Of a stretch of DNA of 64,000 bases, positions 22,301 to 34,300 are shown piece by piece. The DNA lies in NCBI GenBank assembly GCA_015143295.1, contig CM026565.1, positions 9,980,041 to 10,044,040 on the forward strand, in the 5' to 3' direction. The notes under the pieces are model-generated. The model did not search any database. It worked only from the letters and a program-made list of their open reading frames with translations, and was not told where the DNA came from. A program made the position numbers and the translations under genes. Every line of letters starts with the position of its first letter. Position 1 is the stretch's first letter. The DNA comes from Tetracentron sinense (Eukaryota; Streptophyta; Magnoliopsida; Trochodendrales; Trochodendraceae).

Positions 22301-25300
22301 GGAAAAAGCGGGAAGAGAATATGTAGGTTTCTTAGAATAGGAGTGCTAGAAACTAATTAGGTGTACACCATGTTTTTACTATTAAAACAGTGTAATGATA
22401 AAATTGACCTTACTAGTGTGTAAAGCACCTATGCATTAATCATGAACTACTGGCTTATAGATTTAGGCCCATTACAACAGTAAGGAACAAAACCTAATGA
22501 ACAATTGAATGATGTAATTCAAATCTGGTGTTTAATTTCAAATATCTAATAATTATCCAATTTTCAAATTCAAAATTTTGGGTTCTCTATCCAAAACTCA
22601 AATATAAAGCAAAATAAAGGTTTTTGATGATAGGGTTACCTCAATAGGGCGGTGAGTGACAACTATATAATACTGGTTGTCTATTTCTGTGACGCCCTGA
22701 ACCCGCGCCTAGGGAATCAAGTTCCGGGACGCGCGTCCGTTCGTCAAATCACGCAAGCGGAAAATGCGGGAAATTTAAACATTTATCAGATGCTTCCAAA
22801 AAAGCAAATAACACCTCTCATCGCAATAGCTATCATACAAACCATATACCTGTATTATTTACATCAAGTTTGTTTTACAAAAGTAGGCGCCTCTATCACG
22901 TCGGGGTACAGTTTGTACAAGCTTCCAAAATGTCCAATTGGACTTTTCACTTACTAGTCAGCAGCTCCGAGATCTGCTGACATAAAAAGTCAGTGAGGTA
23001 TGAAGCCCAATAAAACCACAATCCTTCTAAACTATTTTCCACATAATAACACGCATCAATAATGATATAATAAATAGTTCAATTTGCATGCTACAATAAA
23101 ATAGAACAGTATATATTAAACTGTGACCCAAGGTCACTTAGGGTTACGTCACCCTAACATTACTTTCCAATTATGAGGTTCAGTTAAGAAATGTATTATA
23201 TTACCAAGTTATCATTTCAATCATCAATCATGTTTCATTTCGAGTCCTGAGACTCTATTAATTGACCACAGCCCACAAATGTTCAGCTTAAAGTCTCTAA
23301 ATCATAACCATAATACATTGAGTCATTTAGACTCACACACGCTGTTCCGGCTTTCACCCGAACACGACCAAACCTTGGGTATACCAACCCAACTCACCTG
23401 GAATCCGACGATTCCATACCGAGCCATGAATCCACCAACTCAGACAAATACACCAACCCTGAGTCTACCGACTCAGATCACTTAGTATCCGAAGCTTACA
23501 TACACAACATGGGCATTCGCCTAATAAGGACATACTTTTCCATTCATTCGACTGACCACATCTACCGTGTATTCGCCGCCATCGCCCTGTGTATCAGTCA
23601 TAAAGGAACCCTGACCAACCTGTCTACCGTCATCTTCTGGCTAGTTTACGGAGGAACCCCGACATCTTTACCAATGCCGTCATCTCCTGACGTTCCACTA
23701 AGAAGGGACCCCGATAGACACGGTGCCGACATCTTCTGACCTACCCAGAGAGGAATCCCGGACTATACACTATCTGATGTTAAGCCATTTTAAACTCCCT
23801 AGGACTCCGATATCTCTCGACTATTAGTCACGGAGGATCCACGGGCCATGTAGGACACCGCCATTCCTGACCTAGTCCAAGAGGCACTACGGACGACCTA
23901 GGCAAACAGACCGACATCTCCCGACTATCAGTCATGGAGGAACCCCGGGCCTTACTGGACACCGTCTCTCCTGATCTAGTCAAAGAGGAACCATGAACTG
24001 TACTTAACCCTGGTTAGATTTTCTAACCACAGCTTAATCCCAATTAACCCAAGCCTCGCTTGATTAACTGAAATAACTTAGGCCTCCCGCCCGTGAACCA
24101 AATCCGGTAATACGCCATCCTGTTAGAGAACGTTTCCAGGCTAATGGATGTCTCCATAGCCTTATACGACCTTCAAAATAACTTTTCGTCATCCTAGAAT
24201 GGCGAAACAATTTACCCGGGACCCGATCTAGGCTCCCCGATGGACCACATAAAATCACAACATCACATATGGGTCTCTGACCCTTTTTCATTCACGCCAA
24301 AAGACATGCATATACTTCAGATAAAATAATATAGCAAAATAAGGGGAATAAAAAAGAAGAAAAGAGAGGGATTTTACCTGCTTTACGCGTTTCGAGGTCT
24401 CGCCGGCAAACACGGATGTCGCCAACGCGTCCGGGACGTCGAAAAACCTCAAGGGGATCTCCCTTTCCCTTTCTCTCTCTTCCTTTCTCTCTCCTCTTTC
24501 TCTCTCTTCCTTTCTCTCTCCTCACTCTCTAAAATACTGTGGCAGAACCTCTCCCTCTGTTTACAGAACGTGAGAAATGGGGAGGCTGGCCTCCATTATA
24601 TAGATAAGGTCATGTGCATAGCACATGACCATAATAAATGGTCCCGTTGACCAAGTCAACGGTTTGACCGTTTGACTAATTTTCCGCCTTCTCGTGTATA
24701 TGGCCTCCGTAGTCCTACTTAATGACATCCGATTTTGACGAAACTTTAGGTGACCGAACTTGGGGCAGTCCGACACCTACTGTAAAAATTTCGGGAAAAA
24801 ATATTGAGTTTTGACAGTTGCACTTTAGTTCGGAAGAAAATTGCAAAACCCACTAATTTTCTGATTTCGGACACAAAACACGTTGTCGCTTCTTCATATG
24901 AGAATTAATTGCTTAAACAAAAAAGATCATCCTCACGACCGACCGGCACGCTGTGGTACCAACCGTACGGATTTCTATTAGAATCCCCAACAATTATGGA
25001 GTCCCACTAAATCCGGAAAAATTTGGAATTTCTTGGTTTTCTCGATTTTCTTACAGTTAAGACTCCCGTAGTCTCGCGAATCGATACACGACGGAACTGG
25101 AACGATAGGTGATCGTCCAGATAGTTGACCTGTATATTGTGTACGATTTTCGAGAAAAAATACTGAAGTTTTACTAGTACAATCCAATCCCGAACAAAAC
25201 TCACTTTTTACCAATTTAACAAATAATTAACTAATTAACCTCCATTAAGGACCCATAAACGCATTATTATATCAAAATTCCGGGTCGTTACAGTTTCTAT

Positions 25301-28300
25301 GGTTGAATCAATTAAAATCTCGAAATCTCGCTTGTTTAGGTTCGGCCACTTAGGGTTCTTCAATCTTTAGATTCCAACACTCTTGAGCATATCAATAAGT
25401 AGCAATTAACAATCACTAATTCAGCATCAGCAAGTTAAGTAATAAGCTCATCTTATTTCACTTTAATCTTCAACTCAACATAATTTTTTTTTGTTAAAAG
25501 AAGTCAGACTTAGGCAGACCCCAACTAGCTATAATACTTTGAGATATTTACAACCATTGCTATCATCCTTAACAATTTTTGTCAGTCTACGGGGAAACCC
25601 ATTTGGTTCAAGATACTATTCAGAGTGGGAGGAGACTAGCTTAGAAAGAAAATAAAGAAAATAAGTTGCTCGATTAACTTTTCTCGGAGTATGGCTGATT
25701 TCAAATCGATCTGACTTAGCTCGAAATTCCTCAATAGTCGAAAGGACCCAAAACGCTGCCCAAGGAGGCTGGCAAGTTCCACGAATACATACCACTGCCC
25801 ATTTAGATTCAGATGCAATATGAATGCTCTTAATATGGTTTAAAATTACGGTACATATCGGTTGATATGGGCCAATAAGTATCTTGTTTGGAGCTACCCG
25901 GTACATTGGCACGCTATAAAAAAAAACTCATGTATTGACCCCATATCGGGCCAATACATGGGATTTTTCAGTAAGCTTTTTCTCTCCTATTTACATTAGG
26001 ATCCATAACACAGACCCGATACACAAATGTAAAATATTATTTAAGTAAATGGTTCCATTTACTTAAGATATTTATATGTAAATAAGGTTATACCTCTATT
26101 TGAATTCAATAAAAATGATTTCGATCCAAATTTCTAAAGAATAAAAAGTCAACTTTCCAGTTCAAGAATAAAGTTTACGTTTTAGCGCCTTTTAGGGATG
26201 AGGTCAAAATTTCAACTTTCAAATTGTAAGGTATATCTCAAATATTAAAATTTCATAAAGTATTTTCATGTACAGGGTCAAAAAGTCAATTAGCAGTGTA
26301 ATAATCTTCACTATTATAATGGGAGAGGCAGGAGTAGTCTGATTTTTCCGAAATGCCCAAACTACCCTTATGTAAATCAAAACTTTGATTTAATGTTTTA
26401 TTTTAATTCCCAAACTAGCCCTTGCTCACAGACAATCGCGATTGAACGCGGGGAGAGTTTAATTGTATTTGCGGGTTAACACATGCCCCTTTTAACTCCT
26501 ATTAATTGTGGTTAACTCCTTCCCCTCGCTCTCACGTGCATCGCACGTGCCACCCGCTAGTTCAACATAAAAAGACTTACATTCAAGCTTATAAATTATG
26601 GTTTTAATTCAACACATTCTTATTTAACTGAATGTGATTATAATATCTAGATTGTATTTCCTATATTTGGCTAAGTGATTATGGCTTGGATTTTCATACC
26701 TGTTTATCAGCATGCACGCCTTTCTTAACTTCTAAAATTCTTAACTTTTATATGTATGGTTATAAACATAGTTGGAGGCATTCATTTAGTTTGTTTTTAG
26801 TTTATATTTACATTAAAAAAAGTTTTATGTAAGGTATCTACGTTTTTCTTTGCTTATCCAAGAGTTTCTTACGGAACCTGATTTTTTTTTTTCCGTTTTA
26901 TCCATTTGATATGCCGATACGTGTCCTATTTTGGACTTATTACCGATACGGCACCCGATGCCAATATTTTGAACCATGACTCTTAAATCCTTTCCTCACA
27001 ACTTCTTCAATACTCAGATAGGCTATTTATGCTCCTAGCAATAACAAATTTGGCTTATCCATGTTCATCCCTAATAGTACACCCATATCCTCCTTCGCCA
27101 TTGCAAAAAGCGCCATTAGTATTGATAAGCATCCAATCGGAAGGAGACCTCCATGATGACCAACAACCTGGCTTAGTCGACCACTTAACTACAAGATCCC
27201 AAACATTTACCAGCTCTCTATTCGAGCACAATCTGAGATATAGCTTTTCCATCCTATGAGCTTAACATAGACATTCACAATAACTGACTCAGCCACAACA
27301 AAAGTGAGTTTGGTATTTCTTGCTAAAGCATCTTTTGTTACGCTCTCACCAATATGATATAGTACTCCATAGAAGGTAATTCTTCGAATTGTTGACTTCA
27401 ATGCATTCCCCTTGCATCTAGCAGCAAACCCCTACTGCATTTTCTAAACTCCGAAAATGCTTGATAGGCATAAGCATTCTACACATAACCATCTGCCAAA
27501 TGCCAATTGAAAAGGAACATCTAACGAACGGTGGTTGTGGTTTTCAATAGGCATGTTACAATGAATGCAGGTAGTGATATTGATGATACCTCACTTGGAC
27601 AATTTATCTTGAGTATCGGGTATCCAACCCCTTCATAATGGCCCATCCAAGCAATGATCGAACTAATAAAGACTCAAATCAAGTACTCTATATAGACGGC
27701 TGAAGTTTACTTCCCATTCCTATTCTAATTCCAACTTAGAAACTCCTAATAATATTGCCTCTTATTCTCTGAATAAAATAGAGAGAATATTTAACTTCTA
27801 AAACAAAAGAAGATCTGATAAAATAAAAGACTTCTAATTTAAAGTAGAAAACTAATAATGGACGTTGACTTTAGCCCAACAATTAACTAAAATCTAAAGT
27901 AAATCTGGCTCATTCAAGAAGCTCGCTCATTAGAGGATATAAGCCAATCGTATGGCCCCAGGTGGGTCCATGTGGGGCCCACAATATGAAACCCCTAATT
28001 TTCTGGGTTTCCTCTTTACGAAATTCAGCTCCTGCATCAAACTTCCTTAGATTTGTCATGAGTCAAATACTAGAGCTTTCCTTTAGCTTCTAAGGGCACT
28101 TGTACAAACTTGGACCACTAAAGATAATTTGAACCATTCAATTTAATGGAAGTCATTAGGAGACCAAGAAATGCACCATCAATCATGGAGTCCATCTTAA
28201 CACTAAGAAAAAATACCACTTGGACAAAATACAAGAAGTGACTTTGTAAAAAAGAAACCTACACTACACTTCAACAACCTCATCTTACTGACCATGATCA

Positions 28301-31300
28301 TATCCTCCTTGCTATACGAAAAAAGTACACATCTATATCAGCAGCTTCAACTTTTGTACGTGATCTTAAAAGAGGGGAGGACATCAGTTATGTACACAAG
28401 CTGAGACACATAGCACCATGATGAGTGCTGCACCATGTGATTATCCTAGGCCTAGGGTTTCTATGTTCAACACCAGGTATATTTGCTTTCATGCTGAATC
28501 AGGGGAAAAAAATTACTAATAGAAGAAGTATGGAATAAAACCAGCCAGAACTGGATCAAATTTGATGCTCTGATAACATGTTATTGGTTTGTGTTTGCTG
28601 GAGAAGAAGAAAGATGATAAAAGAGAGAGAATGGAGTTAGAGAACTATTGACCTAGCACTCATGATCTCCTCCACAATTGTTTTAATTAATAAATGAATC
28701 AGAAGAATTGATATGGTGTTTTGCATGTGTATCAAACAACATATGCTTGCGGTAACACCTAATAAATAGTCTGATAGTTATGAATCTTGACATGCTCTAT
28801 GAAGGTTCCTGTTTTTTTCTTAAAACTTCTTACTAAGGTTGTGTTCAGGACCTATCCAGGAAATAAACATTTCCAGATTTGTTTGTCTCACTCTGAATCT
28901 GTCATGTTTAACATGCTTATGTATTTACTCTGTCTAATCAAAGAGCATGAACACAACTAGATCATATGGCATACTTGCACTTTTAGATTTTTTTTATCAC
29001 TTCAATTTTAAGACTATGTTTTCTTGGGTAAATCCTAGTTTCTTGAGACTTGTATTCTAAGACATCTACTATTCAACAAGATCATTGATGCGTTATCTTG
29101 TTCCTTATTGAAGATTGGAATATATTACCAGGTACCTGGGTTAATTGCCAGTTTGTAACCTGAATAACTTTCGACTTACATTATGTGTGATTTGTAGAAT
29201 TGGCAGGTTGGAATTGGATTTAGAAGATGAAATTTCCATTTCCGTAGTTTGGATGCCTTAACTCCTACGAATTCTAATTCACTTGGGAATTAATCCCATG
29301 GTTTAAAATGTTGTAACATTTTAGTGGATTTCATCTGAAACATGTCAATTTTGGTCATTGAAATGACTAGTATATGTAATATATAAGTTACAAGAGTTCA
29401 GCGACATTTCGGTTATGTTGGTAACTTTTGGGTAACATCGATTGAAATGTTTCAATCACCATTTATAAAATGCAGGACTTTGGTTGACACAAACCAAAAT
29501 TGACTGGAGTACTACATTTTTGCTGAGAAAACTAGAGTTCTTCTCCTTGCGGCCTTTACCCCTTTTTCTTGAACCCCTTCATAGATTAGAGGATTCTAAA
29601 CTTGGTTTTTGTGATTCAATTTTAAAATCTTGCATCAAAGCACACTCTTATAGCGGGATTTAAAGTTCGAGAAGATTTCCCCGAATTGAGGTTAATAACT
29701 AACTTTTCACTTTAGTTTGATTTCTTTTGTAGAAATAGTTTCACATTATTTTAAATATTCAACTTGAATTTTGGAGATGAAATTTGGTCCCAAATTTTCC
29801 TAATTTTACGCCAAACTTTAGTATTTTCATTTGATTATTATATATGTTGATAGATGCTCCTGATCTACTACTCAGTCAGATTATTTTTTTTCCAAATAAT
29901 TTATGTTTTAATTGTTATTTCCAAAATAAATTAATGAATAATTATATTTTATAGATATTACACTAATTTGGAAACAATCTAGGTAATATTTACTTGTTTT
30001 TTTATTAGTTAATTATGCGTTAATAAACTTAAAACTGTTCTACAATTTTGGGTACATCAAATTTTTGACGGAAATTATATTTATTTAATTATTTTTATTA
30101 GTAATATTTATAAATGTTTTTAAATTATAGGAATTTTTAAAAATAATTTTTAAATAATTAGGCAAATTGTCTTACTCATTTATCATGAATACGAATGGGT
30201 AAATGGTAACTAGTAGTATACTTTTAAAGTTATTATTTGATATCGAAATACGAATATTTTTGAATAAACAAAGAACAAAAAAAAATGCATATCGAATTGG
30301 TAATATAATTATGTTTTGATATTTCTGGTTTATGGTTTGTATTATTGTATACAAGATTCATGTATTTGCGCATTTGGCTTCACAGCTTAGAAACATATCT
30401 CATTTGCCATAATTCTCACATTTGATGCTATTTCTTTTTTGTTATACAATGAATTCTAGATGTCTATTTATTGTTAATTTTTTATTATCTAAAATTTTAT
30501 CTTAGATTTCCAATGTTTTCTTGACATTTCCTACGTTTCTATGTTTTTACATAAGTTCCTTGGACTTCCTTAGGCTTCCTAGAAAAGTGTCAACTTCCTT
30601 GGTGATTAATGTTTATACAGACACTGAAGTTTTAAGCCTTGATTAAAATTATGTTTATTCCTGAATTTTGTGAGAATTAGAATATACAAGTTAATTCTAA
30701 TGCCCACATGACTTACAATATCCACCTAGTCCTAGGTTGATATTCACAAATGTAGGAATCAACATAGTTTTTATTCTCATGTGAATTGGAATTCGTCCGC
30801 ATTGGGGCATCCAAACACTAGGATTAGAATTCTTGTCTCCTATTTCGAATTCTGACCCCCAATTCCATTGATCCAAAATTAGGAATCCATATGTAGGATT
30901 TGGTTACTTAAAACTTATATAGGTAACAACTGACCAATTAAACCTTTGACCGAGTAATTGATATCAATCTTCAGTAGGGAACAAGTAAAGGCATCTTAAA
31001 GATCAATGGTCTTGGTGAATAGAAGAAATCTTTCAATGTGCCTCATACAATCTATGTTTTCCAAAGAAACCATGCTCTTAAAAAATTAAAGGTACAAAAT
31101 AGTTCAACAATTGTGCTAATGAGATTTTGTTGTATCTATAACTGTAGGCAGACTCTCAAGTTCATATACACTGGAAAGGGGCCGCTGAAATAGTTCTAGC
31201 CATGTGTACAAGATACCATGATGCAAATGATTGCTTGGAACCGATGGATGATGATTCGGTAAAAAAATAAAGAAAACAACGGTGGATCTTTCAGTTGAAA

Positions 31301-34300
31301 CTTGTTACAAGTAGTTGCAGTTTGTTTCTAGAATTATTTATTATCGAGAGTCACAAATATTTTTCAAAATGTTTTGGAGTTCGTGATTTTTGTTTTCGCT
31401 TGTCAAGACAAGATATTCTGATTCTCACCAGAGTTTTTCCAAATATAAGAAGAATTAAAAATTACAAAACTTCTGACAAGAATTAAGTCATTATATGTTG
31501 TGATGCTCATGATAAAATTTAACTTTATGAAAATGTTGACTTTACCAATTGTTTTTGTTTTTTTTTTACCAAGATTCTTTTTTATAAAAAAAAAACAAAA
31601 TGAAAAACCGAATTTAAGTCTCAATATTTTCTTGTCTGAGGAGTCCTTATAATGAAATGTGTGACTGTGCTTGTAGGCAATTTATTTTAAGCAAGCTATT
31701 AAAGATATGGCTACAGGTAGCTTGCGTTGTATTGCTATTGCGTATAGATCATATGAAATTCACAAAGTTCCATCTGATGAAGAGCAACGGACACAATGGG
31801 CATTGCCAGAGGATGACCTTATTTTGCTTGCTATTGTTGGGTTAAAGGTATACATCATCAAAGTTTTTTTCTTCTTGATATTAAATTATGGATTGCAGCT
31901 CTTGCTTCTCCATTATATGTGAAAACATGTATTGAGGCACATCTGTATGTGTGTGTGTGTGCAAGCGTGCATTTGTTTGTGCGCACTGCTGTTGAAATCT
32001 TATGATTTATGATGTGAATACTCCATTCAAATCAAATCACAAGCCAAACGATCGGAATTCTAGGAATTCTATGATTTTTCATTCAAGTCTTACAATTAAC
32101 TATTGGATGCTGTTATGATGGGCCTTAGTCATTAAGCCAGTAGCATGTTATGTTATTTATTAGTGTCCTTCTATTTACACATTAGTAAGGGTATATACGT
32201 CTGTACAATGTTCTCTTTTACATAACAAAAGAGAGTGTATCCACCAACTACGGTTATTCTCTCTCTTTTCTAAACAAGTTTTCTCTCTCTTTCTCTTTTC
32301 TCCATACAAGCAACTAGGGTTTCAATATTTCTATTTGGTATCAGATTAGGTGGTCTGAATTGGTCAATGCTTTCATGTGGCTAAAACATGAGAGAGAGAG
32401 AGAGAGGGCGGGGGGGTCTTGCTCAATATTTTGCTAGTAAGGGAATAAGGTAGAACAATCAACAAGTATTTTGTTTTCAAATCAGCCATCACATGCCATT
32501 GAATCCTCATCTTTATTTGTAATTTGGCTTCTCCAAATTTATTTAGTTTTCCTATTAAACTCTTTGCTAATATATACATCCTGGTGTAGGATCCCTGTCG
32601 GCCAGGTGTCAAAGATGCAGTGCAATTATGCACAAGGGCTGGTGTTAAGGTAGCTTACATCTTCCAATGATTACATATTTACATGTGCATTAAAATTATC
32701 TTGATTTGAATGACCATGTGGTTCCTTAGAATTTGCGACCAACAGGAGTGTTCTTAAATGAGGAAAATTTTGCAATTGAATATGTCGCTTATATGATGCA
32801 ATATTTTTGCAGTTGTCTATAATTTCCTGTCTCATCCTACTTCCTAGTTAGTTGTTCATATTTCGGAACTTACTGTTCAGAATGGAAAAGGGAGAAAGTT
32901 CTACAGGATATTAATCTGTTGCATTTTATATTACTTGGGAAGGAATTCAAGGTAGATCATGGTTTTAGGCTTTTAGCTATGTTGCTTTAGGAAGTCAACA
33001 AGTCAATACACTTGATTCCAGATTGTTTCTCTTTCCCTCTCTCTTTTACTTTTTTTAAGAGGAAAAAATTTATTGGAAAGAAGAAAAATGGAAAATGTAA
33101 GAAAAGTTGGACATCGAATCCCCTAGCATACAAGGAATGGTTATGGGCTCTATTTCCATATAGGATTAGGTAACAATGACCTTGTTAGGACTTCAAAAAT
33201 TGTGATTAACATGTCCAAACCATGGTTAATTTCCTTGATATGTTCACTGTTCACCCATCTCCAAGGACTGGTAATCTGGTTAAGGCATCCTAAATGATGT
33301 TTTTAAGGCCACCTTCCAAAACTTAGGCTTTAGTAAAAGTGCCTGTGATTGAGTTAGTACGATGACATAAGTTGAACTTGCCACATACCCTTATCTCATG
33401 TTATATATATAATATAAATTTTAGTTTTCTTTCTAATCCGTTAAGGTTTTTAAGAGAAAGGGTATATAAACCACTGCAAAGATATGTTTAAAAATTTGAT
33501 GGTACTCGATTAGAAGATTTTACAGTAACATTATTCCACAAAGGTTTCCGAAGTTCGTTTAACACTAAATTGTTTTTATATGCATAGGTGATATAGGGCA
33601 GAAGTGTGCATACCAAATGTGTTGAACAGCAGGTTTTACTTTCTGACTTTCTAAATTAGAGTTTAGATAATGGACTACAAGGCTGGGGGCATAAGTAGAG
33701 TGTATTTTCTAGATCTCAAACAAATAAATATAGAGTAAAGAAAGAGATAGGATAAAGGGGATAATGGACTTGGTCTCTGAGTACAGAATTTTTGTTCTTT
33801 GGACTCTCACCTAAGACCTCCAGTCTATTGAGTGATCATCCAAGAATTGAGTTGTGTTATAAGGGTAGTTGAGTTTTTTTAGGCATCTTTAAAGAGAATG
33901 TTATTATGCCCATATTTTAAGGATATTTATATCACTCCACAATTGATTATAGTAAAAGAGAAATAGAAGTCGATTGTGATTCATTCATTCACAATCCCCA
34001 TTCCCCATTCCCTAACTCTTCTTGCTTCTTCTTCACTATCCTCATTCCCCAACTCTTCTTTCTTCTTTTCTATTCTTTCTCATTTTCATTAGAAAGATGC
34101 CAAGAACACCCATTTTCTACTTGGCATCAAGTAAGATATTGATGGGGGTCCTTCATCGAAGCTCTAGAAGGCCAAAGGAGTCTTGTTGACTTCATCATTG
34201 CTAACGCAATTGGTTCGTATGGTTGACGTTAGCAGCTGTACAGACGGTAGAAACCTTATATCCAAAAAGTGTACTGGGTAAGACGAGATACTTTTTAGGG

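Larger units (their letters stand above)
25640..27640 (-). pseudogene. LINE 3' relic (zinc-binding and RNase H regions), split by a MULE-like element
   Basis: On the minus strand, from about 27640 down: a zf-RVT-like region ([17 protein letters not shown], about 27560), then an RNase H start ([10 protein letters not shown] and GCTIRDEHG, about 27150-27055). Beyond the MULE-like insert comes the RNase H end ([15 protein letters not shown] and [11 protein letters not shown], about 25820-25660). This order is typical of plant L1-type LINEs with an RNase H domain. It contains frame breaks and stops and is a pseudogene. The remaining sequence to about 28000 is unassigned. Confidence 0.7.
21685..28792 (-). 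mobile_element. short-LTR Ty1/copia fossil on the minus strand, host of later insertions
   Basis: LTR-like copies at 21685-21889 and 28579-28792 share TTTGTGTTTGCT, AGAATTGATATGGTGTT and ACCTAATAA in the same order. Inside the left copy is a purine tract read on the minus strand (about 21890-21899). Inside the right copy is a primer-site-like TGTTATCAGAGC (minus strand, 28569-28580). Gag-like sequence (KLNGSNYL) lies on the minus strand near 28140. The interior holds the solo LTR 22688-25292 and LINE/MULE/Helitron relics. No clear target duplication is seen at the outer ends. The element is broken and old. Confidence 0.6.
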
